NCBI GenBank assembly: GCA_946886275.1
Contig: CAMPIH010000001.1
Span: 1 to 62,594 of the forward strand
DNA from: an uncultured Sphingosinicella sp.
GTDB taxonomy: Bacteria; Pseudomonadota; Alphaproteobacteria; Sphingomonadales; Sphingomonadaceae
DNA length: 62,594 nucleotides
Reading direction: 5' to 3'
Both the position numbers and the translations under genes were made by a program. The notes under the pieces are model-generated. The model saw only the letters and a program-made list of their open reading frames with translations, was not told the DNA's origin and made no database searches. The stretch's first letter is position 1, and each line of letters begins with the position of its first letter. This document shows positions 45,019-52,589 of this stretch, piece after piece.

Positions 45019-45396
45019 ATGCCGCAGGACGAGGCCAGCCAGCTGATGATGCCGCACACGCCGGCGGACGCGGCTCAGCTGATTATGATCGAGGCCCTTC
45101 GGGGGCTCACCGACAGCGTCAAACAGCTCCAGACCTCGAATGGCGAGCTTCTTCGCCAGGTCAGCGACATCCACACCCGCGTGGTGAGGATCGAAGCAAA
45201 CCGCCTCGATCGCGAAGTCCAACAGGTGAAGCAGGATCTCGTCGAGGCGAAGGCCGAGATCGATGAGTTGAAGGCCGACAAGAACCGCCGCGATGGTGCC
45301 GTCGGCCTTCTCGAATGGCTGGGTAGATTTGGGCCGTGGCTGCTCGCGCTCGCGCTCGGGATCCTGGCCTTCATGGGGTTCTCCCGCGCCAGCTGA
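45019..45396 (+). CDS. Coiled-coil protein with C-terminal membrane anchor
   Basis: 125 residues, ATG at 45019 behind GGGAG, preferred over the upstream GTG. A coiled coil (VRRIEANR-like heptads; VQQVKQDLVEAKAEIDELKA) precedes one hydrophobic helix (WLLALALGILAFMGF) at the very end. This plan matches XhlA-type proteins that sit beside endolysins and holins. Likely part of the lysis cassette. Confidence 0.7.
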   Translation: MPQDEASQLMMPHTPADAAQLIMIEALRGLTDSVKQLQTSNGELLRQVSDIHTRVVRIEANRLDREVQQVKQDLVEAKAEIDELKADKNRRDGAVGLLEWLGRFGPWLLALALGILAFMGFSRAS

Positions 45397-45428
45397 GGCT
45401 GGCCGCACGGATCTGAAAAGGAAGTCCG

Positions 45429-46277
45429 ATGAACGTCGCAGAGGTGCGGCGGCTGCAGACGCGCCTTGGCGTCGCGGCCGACGGAGTCATGGGCCCGATC
45501 ACATGGGCCGCGCTATGGAAGGCGATTGGCGAGGCGAGGCCGGTGCCGGCCCCTCAGCCGATCCAGCCGAAGCCGCCAGAAGCCATCACCGGATCGCTGT
45601 CGCCGGCTCAGGCGATGATCGACTCCGCGCTGCTCAAGATCGCATTCCCTCAGAACAGTCTCGCCGAACTGGTTCAATGGGTCGAGCCGACCCGGGCCGC
45701 CTGCGTCCGCTGGGGGATCGATACCTTTCGGGAGGTGGCAAGCTTTCTCGCCAACATCAGTGTCGAGAGCGCCGGCCTTACCAGACTGACGGAGAGCCTG
45801 AATTATTCCACCGAGGCCCTGATCTCCAAGTTCGGCCGTCATCGCATCAGCGTCGGTGATGCACATAGGTTCGGCCGCAATGCCCAGCACCCGGCCAATC
45901 AGGAGGCGCTGGCCAATATTCTCTATGGCGGCGAGTGGGGCCGGAAGAACCTCGGTAACACCGAGCCTGGCGATGGCTGGCGGTTCAGGGGCTATGGACC
46001 GAAGCAGATCACCGGCCGGGCCAATCAGAGCGCCTTCGCCAAGGCGATGGGCATCAGCGTCGACGAGGTGCCTGCCTACGTTCGCACCCGCGAGGGCGGC
46101 ATGATGTCCGCGGGATGGTTCTGGAAAAGCCATGGCCTTGATGCCCAGGCCGCGACGCCCGGCGTCGCCGACGATCGTCGCGCCATTAACGGCGGCACCT
46201 TTGGCCTCGCCGAGGTCGAAGAGAGGTTCGACGCCCTGATCGAGGAGATGCTTCGTCGGGAAAGGGCGGGACGATGA
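45429..46277 (+). CDS. Endolysin: peptidoglycan-binding plus GH19-type lysozyme
   Basis: 282 residues. Residues 1-35 (VRRLQTRLGVAADGVMGPIT) are a PG_binding_1 repeat. The catalytic domain from about residue 70 is chitinase/GH19-like: FLANISVESAGLTRLTESLN has the likely catalytic Glu in VESAG, then FRGYGPKQITGRANQ and DRRAINGGTFG. Cleaves cell-wall glycan at lysis. No signal peptide, so export depends on a holin. Confidence 0.9.
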   Translation: MNVAEVRRLQTRLGVAADGVMGPITWAALWKAIGEARPVPAPQPIQPKPPEAITGSLSPAQAMIDSALLKIAFPQNSLAELVQWVEPTRAACVRWGIDTFREVASFLANISVESAGLTRLTESLNYSTEALISKFGRHRISVGDAHRFGRNAQHPANQEALANILYGGEWGRKNLGNTEPGDGWRFRGYGPKQITGRANQSAFAKAMGISVDEVPAYVRTREGGMMSAGWFWKSHGLDAQAATPGVADDRRAINGGTFGLAEVEERFDALIEEMLRRERAGR

Positions 46278-46612
46278 ACGGCAATCCGAACGCCTGGCGC
46301 GATCGTGAAGGCGATCGCCGGGTCCTGATGCTGATCGGCGGCGGGATCGTCGTCATCATCCTCGCCATCATCGGTACCATCGCCTTCGGCCGGAACATGC
46401 CCGAATGGGCGGAGTCGGTCTTTTCCGCCATTGTCGGCGGCGCGATCGTCAAGCTCGCCGACGTCCTGTCCGCGCTCGTGGCGCTCTCGAGCAGCCGCCA
46501 GATGGAGCGGGTCACCGACCAGCTCTCGGCCTCAAGCCCGAGCGACAAGCCCCAGACGGTGACGATCGAGCAGCCGCCGGGTGAGCCCGTGCCTGTCGAG
46601 ACCATGGAATGA
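46274..46612 (+). CDS. Holin-like membrane protein
   Basis: 112 residues, ATGA overlap with the endolysin. Two hydrophobic helices (VLMLIGGGIVVIILAIIGTI; AIVGGAIVKLADVLSALVAL) and a polar, Pro/Glu-rich C tail. Placement next to the endolysin suits a class II holin. Alternatively a non-holin membrane protein; function not proven by motif. Confidence 0.65.
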   Translation: MNGNPNAWRDREGDRRVLMLIGGGIVVIILAIIGTIAFGRNMPEWAESVFSAIVGGAIVKLADVLSALVALSSSRQMERVTDQLSASSPSDKPQTVTIEQPPGEPVPVETME

Positions 46613-47001
46613 GCGACAAGCATCTCAATCCGACGCTTCGGGCGGCGACGGCGGCTTTCATTGGAGTGATGTTGCCGGCTCTCCTGGATCCCATCCGGAT
46701 GGTTGCACGGCACCACGGTTATGCGATCGCCGTTCACGGTAGCCTCGCCCGCGATATCGATCTTGTCGCCATTCCGTGGACCGATCATGCCGATGATGCG
46801 GACATTCTCGCCCGGTCTATTCGTGGTGCGGTCGCCGGAGTGCTCGGTTCCGCCCATCTTCACGCCGACAAGGATGGTTCGCTCAACTGGACTGAGAAAC
46901 CGCACGGGCGAAAGGCGCTGACTCTGATCCACGCCGGCTTTGTCGGCGAGATCGACCTCAGCGTCATGCCCAGGATCATTCCGCCCGAGGATCCTAAGTG
47001 A
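46609..47001 (+). CDS. Small protein with nucleotidyltransferase-like GS...D motif
   Basis: 130 residues. YAIAVHGSLARDIDLVAIPW has the G-S...R-D-x-D shape of the nucleotidyltransferase fold, followed by DDADILARSIRGAVAGVLG. The rest (GRKALTLIHAGFVGEIDLSV) is beta-rich. Similar small proteins sit in lysis regions of other phages with unknown role. The third acidic residue of an active enzyme is not obvious, so catalytic activity is doubtful. Confidence 0.6.
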   Translation: MSDKHLNPTLRAATAAFIGVMLPALLDPIRMVARHHGYAIAVHGSLARDIDLVAIPWTDHADDADILARSIRGAVAGVLGSAHLHADKDGSLNWTEKPHGRKALTLIHAGFVGEIDLSVMPRIIPPEDPK

Positions 47002-47144
47002 AACGGCGCTTACGCCGCCTCGCGCGCGAGCTCGCCGGTTACCTCTTCGGGCTGCTCTGCCTCATCGGCTTCGGCTGTCTCACCATCGCCTATTTCATCG
47101 ACAAATGGAGGAGGTCCCCATGGACTGGTGGCAAATCGCACTGA
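46998..47144 (+). CDS. Small one-helix membrane protein
   Basis: 48 residues, GTG start overlapping the previous stop (GTGA). Basic start MKRRLRRLARELAGY, one hydrophobic helix (LFGLLCLIGFGCLTIAYFI), then a short polar tail. It contains the strong GGAGGAGG used by the next gene. A membrane accessory of the lysis cassette is plausible. Confidence 0.5.
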   Translation: MKRRLRRLARELAGYLFGLLCLIGFGCLTIAYFIDKWRRSPWTGGKSH

Positions 47145-47389
47145 TCGTTTACGGCCTCGGCATCATTGCCATCTGGCTGCTCATCGCCCGCGAGATGACG
47201 AAGCCGGGAGCCCAATCTCAACATGGCGGCGAACTGGTCGGCTGCGGCGCCGCGTTGGCTTGGCCTGCTCTCCTGATCGGCTATCTAGTCATCAGCTTCC
47301 GCACCAAGTGCAGTCGTGACAACTGCCGGGCCTGGCAACCTTTCCGAACCGGGAAGAACTGCACCAAATGCGGGAGGTTGGTCATATGA
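47120..47389 (+). CDS. Two-helix membrane protein with zinc ribbon
   Basis: 89 residues, ATG at 47120 behind GGAGGAGG. Two hydrophobic helices (WWQIALIVYGLGIIAIWLLI; CGAALAWPALLIGYLVISF) are followed by a Cys cluster (CSRDNC, then CTKCGRLV) fit to bind zinc. Lies between holin-like and spanin genes. Could be a holin or regulator of lysis; unknown. Confidence 0.6.
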   Translation: MDWWQIALIVYGLGIIAIWLLIAREMTKPGAQSQHGGELVGCGAALAWPALLIGYLVISFRTKCSRDNCRAWQPFRTGKNCTKCGRLVI

Positions 47390-47757
47390 CCTTCACGCCC
47401 CGCATAATCGCCGCGCTGGTCGCGATTGGACTGATCGTCCTGCTGATCGCCGTCGGGCCCTCGGCCTGCACCAGCTTCTTCACCGTGAAGCAGGAAGCCC
47501 GGACCGCCAAGGGCCAGGCTGAAGCGTCGATCGAGTCCGGTGCCGAAGCGATGAACACCGTTTCCAACGTCAGCACCTCCGACGCGGAGACTGACGCCAC
47601 CGTGAAGGAGGGTATCGATGAAATTCGCAATGCTTCTGAAGCTGATCGCGGTCTCGCTACTCAGCGTGCCGCTTGCCGCCTGCGTATCAACCGCAATGAC
47701 CAACGATGTGCCGCGTTGCGAGGCGCTGATCCCGGCGATGCTGCTCCAGGCCGTTGA
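47386..47757 (+). CDS. Inner-membrane spanin candidate (Rz-like)
   Basis: 123 residues, start MTFTPRIIAALVAIGLIVLL at 47386 by ATGA overlap. One N-terminal helix, then a polar periplasmic helix with Ala/Glu/Ser heptads (KQEARTAKGQAEASIESGAE; TVKEGIDEIRNASEADRG) and two Cys near the end. The next lipoprotein gene starts inside it in another frame, the classic embedded Rz/Rz1 layout. Confidence 0.75.
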   Translation: MTFTPRIIAALVAIGLIVLLIAVGPSACTSFFTVKQEARTAKGQAEASIESGAEAMNTVSNVSTSDAETDATVKEGIDEIRNASEADRGLATQRAACRLRINRNDQRCAALRGADPGDAAPGR

Positions 47758-47971
47758 AGGAGTGCCGGTGCCGGAAGCGCGCCAGCACGCCGACGGGCAC
47801 CAGGACGCCCAGCCGTGGATGGAGGGCTATGTCGGCCAGTCCGGCCAGCTCGAGAAGGCGAACGAGCGCCCGGGCGCCGTCGACCACATCTATCGAGCCT
47901 GCCTTGAGAACCATCGCACGGCGCTGAGACGATCCCAGCGTGGTTTCTTCGGCCGGCTGTTCGGCGGCTGA
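47618..47971 (+). CDS. Outer-membrane spanin candidate (Rz1-like lipoprotein)
   Basis: 117 residues. Signal peptide MKFAMLLKLIAVSLLSVPLA ends in the lipobox LAAC at Cys22. The start lies 140 bp inside the Rz-like gene in the +1 frame. Together the two would join inner and outer membranes for the last step of lysis. It is longer than typical Rz1 and not especially proline-rich, so a different lipoprotein role is possible. Confidence 0.72.
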   Translation: MKFAMLLKLIAVSLLSVPLAACVSTAMTNDVPRCEALIPAMLLQAVEGVPVPEARQHADGHQDAQPWMEGYVGQSGQLEKANERPGAVDHIYRACLENHRTALRRSQRGFFGRLFGG

Positions 47972-47974
47972 TCC

Positions 47975-48352
47975 ATGGTCGCCACTTCGGCGCGCGTCGC
48001 CTTCATCACCCAGCAATGGCGGACGGTGAAGGCGGAGAACAGCGCGACCAAGACGAGATATGGCGAGAAGGCACGGGACAGCGGTCCGGAGCCGGTCGAG
48101 ACGTTTTTCGACAACATAGCCGACGCTCAGGTCATGGCCGATGCCCGACTGGCTCTGCTCGGCGCCGATCGTCGTCGCTTCCGCCAGGACGTCAATCAGG
48201 CGCTGAGCCTCACCGGCACGCTCGATTACAGCCAGACCACTCCGGCCGTCGCCGTGATCGATGACGAAAGATCGGCGGCACATAGCGCCGCGGCGGTCGA
48301 GTTCGGGATCCGCCCTGGCGAGGACCGGTCCACCATCATCAGTTGGGGTTGA
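47975..48352 (+). CDS. Hypothetical phage protein
   Basis: 125 residues. Helical start (RVAFITQQWRTVKAENSATK), a middle with VETFFDNIADAQVMADARL, and the end ALSLTGTLDYSQTTPAVAVI. Typical of small tail-region proteins of alphaproteobacterial phages. It lies directly before a large tail protein gene with a 6-bp gap. Function unknown. Confidence 0.65.
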   Translation: MVATSARVAFITQQWRTVKAENSATKTRYGEKARDSGPEPVETFFDNIADAQVMADARLALLGADRRRFRQDVNQALSLTGTLDYSQTTPAVAVIDDERSAAHSAAAVEFGIRPGEDRSTIISWG

Positions 48353-48358
48353 GCTTAG

Positions 48359-49654
48359 ATGCCGACGCTTCCTTTCGCCGTCATTCCCACGCCATTGGGC
48401 ACGATCGCCACCGGCAACGAGCGGGCGGAGAAGCCTGCATCGCACCTGGGCGAGTTCAAGGCGCCCGGGATGACGTGGAAATCGAACGGGAACAGCAATC
48501 TCTGGATCAGGGGCGATTTCGGGACCGCGAAGCCAATCGATTTCGTCTCCATGCTGGCTGCGAACGCCTTGCCCGGCACAACCTTCCGGATCAATCTGGC
48601 GAGCACTCAGACGGATGTCGACGGCCCCGGCTTTCGCGCCATCAGCGACAATGGCAACACCACCACGGTCAATCTCAGCGGTCCATATTCGGTGGAAAAG
48701 ACCAGCGGTGCCGACGGCGCCTATAATGCCAGCGCCGTCTCGCTCGCCAGCATCAGCGGCGATTTCGTGCTCAGGATCAAGCCGGTCACGACGAACAAGG
48801 ATATGTTCTTCGGGGTCAACACCGACCCGCTGACGGACAACACCAACAGCAGCATCGATCGTGCGATCTATTTTCCCGGCAATCCAGCGCTGGGCGCCCG
48901 CGTCTGGGAAAACGGCGTGCAGCTGTTTACCGGCCCCGCTTATTCCACGTCGCAATATTGGTTCATCCGCCGGATCGGCTCGACGATCACCTATCTCGTC
49001 GGGACCTCTACCGATGTCGACGAGGCCACCCTGGTCTATACTGGCGCGTCCAGCTCGGCGGCGATGCATTTCGACAGCGCGATTTCGGGGCTCAACGGGA
49101 AGGCCGAAGTCTATTTCACCCATGGCGGTTACGACAGCGGCGAGGTTCCGTTTATCAATCCCTCGATCACGCGCGAGGACGGCCTCTATCACAGCCATAT
49201 CGAGCTGCCGAAGAAGGTGAGCCAGCGCTGGTGGCGGATCGACATCAGCGGCCATACCGGCGATTTCGAGGCGGCCATGCTGGTCATGGGCGAGAAGCTG
49301 ACCCCGGCCAACTGGTACTCTCCTGGCTGGCAGCGCGGGGTCGAGGATCTCGGCGACATCTCGATCAATCGCTATGGCATCGCTGACGAGCAGGCCGGCC
49401 AGATCTGGCGCACCTTGATGATGCGCTTCGGCTGGATGAGTGAGGCCGATTACGAGACCAAGTTCGGGCCCCTGGTCGAACGGCTGGGAAAGCGCGGCGT
49501 CGCCCTGTGGTGCTTCGATCCGACCTCGAGCATCTACCGCCAGCGCAAGACCTATTACGGCTATCTGCGCAATTCCCCGATCGCGACGCATTCCCGCGAT
49601 ACTCCGGCGGGCATTCGCTACGACAAGGAATTCCAGATTTTGAGCATGTTCTAG
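48359..49654 (+). CDS. Tail fibre or receptor-recognition protein
   Basis: 431 residues, ATG directly after a TAG. Beta-rich throughout (NSNLWIRGDFGTAKPIDFVS; TYLVGTSTDVDEATLVYTGA), aromatic-rich C-terminal third (RVEDLGDISINRYG-like block; WCFDPTSSIYRQRKTYYGYL). Resembles tail proteins encoded after lysis genes in related phages. It probably takes part in host contact. No enzymatic motif seen. Confidence 0.65.
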   Translation: MPTLPFAVIPTPLGTIATGNERAEKPASHLGEFKAPGMTWKSNGNSNLWIRGDFGTAKPIDFVSMLAANALPGTTFRINLASTQTDVDGPGFRAISDNGNTTTVNLSGPYSVEKTSGADGAYNASAVSLASISGDFVLRIKPVTTNKDMFFGVNTDPLTDNTNSSIDRAIYFPGNPALGARVWENGVQLFTGPAYSTSQYWFIRRIGSTITYLVGTSTDVDEATLVYTGASSSAAMHFDSAISGLNGKAEVYFTHGGYDSGEVPFINPSITREDGLYHSHIELPKKVSQRWWRIDISGHTGDFEAAMLVMGEKLTPANWYSPGWQRGVEDLGDISINRYGIADEQAGQIWRTLMMRFGWMSEADYETKFGPLVERLGKRGVALWCFDPTSSIYRQRKTYYGYLRNSPIATHSRDTPAGIRYDKEFQILSMF

Positions 49655-49724
49655 CCGACTGCTCTCACGACGGTTCCGGTTCCGGTTCGACTTTCCATCG
49701 CCCCTCCACGAAAGGAATTGAGCC

Positions 49725-50468
49725 ATGGGCGACCTTGGCGTGCTTTTGCTCTTCGCTCTCCCGATCGCGGCCGCCATCGGATTCATCCTGATCCGGAAGC
49801 GAGTGCGCCGAGCTGAACGGACGGCCTCGACGTGCGGCAAGACGCCCAGCCCAGGCGGCACTGTGGATACGCGCCGGATCTATATTGGCCCAGAACTGTG
49901 GGACGGTGACAGATCGCCAGGCGTGCCGACGCACCCTCAAGCACATCCCGGCGGAGGCTTTGCCTTCGACGTACCGACTGGCGATGGCGAGAAGGTCGAT
50001 TACGTCACCTTCAACCACGGCTCCCTAGCCGGCCATGACCGGATCCGCGTCAAGGGTCGGATCGAGATGGCAGAGGGCACCGAGCTGCTGGCGGTTCCAG
50101 AAAGGGATCTGGCCGGCCGCTATCCCGCCCAGATCACAATGTATTTCCAGCGAGAGGGCGACAACTGGAGCGCCAAAGGCGATTACGAGGATGATCGGTG
50201 GTATGCGACGTTCGTCCGCCAGCGGCTGCAGGCGGGGGATTTCGAGATGATCGCGCCGCTCGACGGCCCCTGGACGGCAACCCAGCGATCGAGCAACGAT
50301 CCGAACGCTGAATTGCCCCTGGTCTATAATCCGGCCGGCTTTCGCGATGCGATTACCCATGCGTGCTGCGTCGGCTTCGTCTTTGGTGGCAACGACATCG
50401 GATTCGGCCACGGCATGAAGGCGACCGGGCCCGCGCGGTTCATCGTGACTGAACTGGCGGTCGAATAG
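49725..50468 (+). CDS. Membrane-anchored hypothetical protein at end of late region
   Basis: 247 residues behind AAAGGAATTG. An N-terminal helix (LGVLLLFALPIAAAIGFILI) is followed by basic RKRVRRAER, a linker, and a beta-rich domain (DYVTFNHGSLAGHDRIRVKG; QITMYFQREGDNWSAKGDYE; RFIVTELAVE). One-pass membrane protein with a soluble domain. The 70-bp gap before it could hold its own promoter. Possibly a moron expressed separately; not recognised. Confidence 0.6.
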   Translation: MGDLGVLLLFALPIAAAIGFILIRKRVRRAERTASTCGKTPSPGGTVDTRRIYIGPELWDGDRSPGVPTHPQAHPGGGFAFDVPTGDGEKVDYVTFNHGSLAGHDRIRVKGRIEMAEGTELLAVPERDLAGRYPAQITMYFQREGDNWSAKGDYEDDRWYATFVRQRLQAGDFEMIAPLDGPWTATQRSSNDPNAELPLVYNPAGFRDAITHACCVGFVFGGNDIGFGHGMKATGPARFIVTELAVE

Positions 50469-50670
50469 CCCCTTCGTTTCCATCGATCGGGGGTGATTCC
50501 TCCGGCTCGATCTCGGTGAGCGCGTCTAGATAGATCTGGCCGTTCTCGTCCTCCCGGGCGACGCCGCAATCCACAGCGTCCCGCCGAGCTGCCAGATGGT
50601 CCGGAAACCAGTCGCCGACCCGTGCCGGCGGCTGGCCCGGCGCGCTCACTTTCCATCGATACCGGGTCAC
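50440..50670 (-). CDS. Small hypothetical protein, last gene of right-arm operon
   Basis: 76 residues, GTG start at 50670 overlapping the upstream stop (GTGA). RYRWKVSAPGQPPARVGDWF then HLAARRDAVDCGVAREDENG. Its 3' end overlaps the convergent plus-strand gene by 29 bp. No family recognised. Confidence 0.6.
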   Translation of the reverse strand: MTRYRWKVSAPGQPPARVGDWFPDHLAARRDAVDCGVAREDENGQIYLDALTEIEPEESPPIDGNEGAIRPPVQSR

Positions 50671-50876
50671 CGCGGCAACGCCTGGCCGCAAGAATGACAG
50701 CGCGGCACGAATTGGCGGAGCTTTGCCACGGGCGCCCGCGGAGGCTCACAAAGCTGTCTCAGGCGCTCGACGGACAGCCCAAGCTGCCCGGCAGCCCTAA
50801 TCTCGCCATCGATTGCCCGCTGAGCCTGCTCCGCCGGCGAAAGCTCATGCCATTCGGCAAAATCTGCCGCACTCAT
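50667..50876 (-). CDS. Small hypothetical protein with CxxC
   Basis: 69 residues, ATGA overlap. Helical (ADFAEWHELSPAEQAQRAID; LSVERLRQLCEPP) with a C-terminal CHSCG pair. Possibly a small regulatory or adaptor protein. Function unknown. Confidence 0.6.
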   Translation of the reverse strand: MSAADFAEWHELSPAEQAQRAIDGEIRAAGQLGLSVERLRQLCEPPRAPVAKLRQFVPRCHSCGQALPR

Positions 50877-51025
50877 TGGTCATCGCCTCTAAGCCGAACC
50901 CGTCGGCCGCCTAGCCATGGTCGCGCTTCCTGCTCAGCCCTGATGCGGTAGAGGCGCCGGCCTTCGGTTTCGTCCGGATCCTCCCAGCGGAATCGCGATG
51001 GATCATCCTGCCTTGGGCGGCCCAT
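50873..51025 (-). CDS. Very small basic protein
   Basis: 50 residues, start MGRPRQDDPSRFRWEDPDET at 51025 by TGATG overlap. Highly charged with Arg-rich end (GGRRVRLRGDDQ). Both ends are coupled to neighbours, which supports it as a real gene. Function unknown. Confidence 0.5.
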   Translation of the reverse strand: MGRPRQDDPSRFRWEDPDETEGRRLYRIRAEQEARPWLGGRRVRLRGDDQ

Positions 51026-51375
51026 CAATCCACCCTCTGGATGATGTCCCAGCCGAGCTCGCGGGCGAAGGCCTTGGCCGCGGTTGTCCACTGCCAGATC
51101 TGCATGGCTTCGCGGACGGCCTCGCCATAGGTCTCTCCGGCTGCCGCTTCGACGACGCCGGCGGCGCGGATCTCTCCTTCCCTTTCCCGCGAAGAACAGC
51201 CGACACTCTCGGCTATCCAGTTGCCGGCCGGCGTCTCCCAGAGCCGAAGCTCAGTCCAGCGATCCTTCGTGCCGGCCCGGTTCTGGGTCGTATATTCGCC
51301 GAGCAGCTTTCCATCGAAGTGCAGATCGGGGCCATGGCTGACTGCCAGGCGGACCTTTTGATATTCATTCGCCAT
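51025..51375 (-). CDS. Hypothetical phage protein
   Basis: 116 residues from MANEYQKVRLAVSHGPDLHF at 51375. N-terminal beta strands with WTELRLWETPAGNWIAESVG, then a helix (GEAVREAMQIWQWTTAAKAF). Small alpha-beta protein common in phages of this type. Unknown role. Confidence 0.65.
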   Translation of the reverse strand: MANEYQKVRLAVSHGPDLHFDGKLLGEYTTQNRAGTKDRWTELRLWETPAGNWIAESVGCSSREREGEIRAAGVVEAAAGETYGEAVREAMQIWQWTTAAKAFARELGWDIIQRVD

Positions 51376-51694
51376 CAGGGACACCCTCCGCGTCGTGCGG
51401 TCGGGGCAAGGCGTCGACGGGCATCAAAATACGTCCTTGCGGGTCGACGGGAACGCGCGTGGCCCACCAACCGTGCGCAGCCTGCTCGTCGCTTTGGCTA
51501 TAGACGGCGCCCATCCACGCCCCTTCCGAGTCTGGGCTTACCCATCGCCGTCGAAGCGGCTCGATGTGAAACTCATAACACGGAGGCCCGCCACCGATGA
51601 TCGTGGTGCGCACCAGTCGTACAAAGGACCGGCCGTTGCGAGGAGCCGTTGCCATTGGTTGCCACACCGGGTTTGTCGGTTGATGTTCACTCAT
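51365..51694 (-). CDS. DUF551-like hypothetical protein
   Basis: 109 residues, start after GAAAGGAAGGG. Contains VWQPMATAPRNGRSFVRLVR, the hallmark W-x-P-x-x-T-A-P-x-D/N-G of a small phage family, then VSPDSEGAWMGAVYSQS. Function unknown. It follows the ligase gene with a 25-bp gap. Confidence 0.7.
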   Translation of the reverse strand: MSEHQPTNPVWQPMATAPRNGRSFVRLVRTTIIGGGPPCYEFHIEPLRRRWVSPDSEGAWMGAVYSQSDEQAAHGWWATRVPVDPQGRILMPVDALPRPHDAEGVPDGE

Positions 51695-51719
51695 TCGTTT
51701 CCCTTCCTTTCAATGCCAA

Positions 51720-52589
51720 TCAGCGGCCCTTGTCCGCCCTCATTCTCACGAACCGGGGCGACCTTAGCGCGCCCGCCTCGGTGATTTCCATCGCCTCGAT
51801 TTCCGCAATGGCCCCGCGCATCTCGCCGCGATCGCGCCAGAATGCCATCCGCTGAGCGTCGCTGAACCCGGCCCGCACCCGGATTTCGCGGCCGCCGCGA
51901 TCGAGCACCATCACACCCAGCAGATAGGGCTTGGCCCGATCGGGCTCGAGGCGGAGGATCGGCAAATCCACCGTCAATGCCCGTTTGATCCGCTGCCAGA
52001 GCCCGCACCGGTTCCGCTGATAGGTGGCCGTCGCCTGCTTCACCACGACGCCCTCGCCGCCCGCGGCGATATATTCCCGTGCCCGGGCTTCGATGTCGGC
52101 GACGTCGGTCATGAAGGCCCAGGGCATCAGGCGGACGGCGCCATCCTCCTTGCCCTTGACCAGCCGATCCAGCTTGTCGCGGCGGAGCTCCAGGCTGTCG
52201 CAGGCATCTTCGCCCCGCCAGACCCGCATAGGCATGGCGTCGAAGAGTTGGAGCGTGCCGGCGCTGCCATTTCCACCGAAGGCCCTGAAATGGGCCAGCG
52301 TCCGGCCGAAAGAGCCGTCGACCTGATATTCGCCGTCGAAGAACATGGGCATGCAGGCTTCGTGCTCGAGCTGGCGAAGGCGTGCCGCGATATGATCGGC
52401 GCCGGCGAGCGGAGTCCCTTCGCGGGTGACCAGCTCTCCATCGATCCACAGCGCCCGGAAGCCGTCGACCTTGGGCTCGACAATGGCGCCGCCGATCGGA
52501 ACGGCGCCTTTCCAGTTGTCGACCAGCTGGCATAGCTCCCGGCCGCCCGCGCGGCGCGCCAGAGCGGGATGAGGGGCGAGTGCGGTCAT
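51720..52589 (-). CDS. ATP-dependent DNA ligase
   Basis: 289 residues; seals nicks using ATP. Motif I VEPKVDGFRALW holds the AMP-accepting Lys of K-x-D-G. Motif III is FFDGEYQVDG, motif IV GEGVVVKQA and motif V WQRIKRAL. A short OB-like C-terminal part follows (DLPILRLEPDRAKPYLLGVM). Size matches minimal phage ligases. ATG at 52589 overlaps the clamp gene stop (ATGA). Confidence 0.93.
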   Translation of the reverse strand: MTALAPHPALARRAGGRELCQLVDNWKGAVPIGGAIVEPKVDGFRALWIDGELVTREGTPLAGADHIAARLRQLEHEACMPMFFDGEYQVDGSFGRTLAHFRAFGGNGSAGTLQLFDAMPMRVWRGEDACDSLELRRDKLDRLVKGKEDGAVRLMPWAFMTDVADIEARAREYIAAGGEGVVVKQATATYQRNRCGLWQRIKRALTVDLPILRLEPDRAKPYLLGVMVLDRGGREIRVRAGFSDAQRMAFWRDRGEMRGAIAEIEAMEITEAGALRSPRFVRMRADKGR

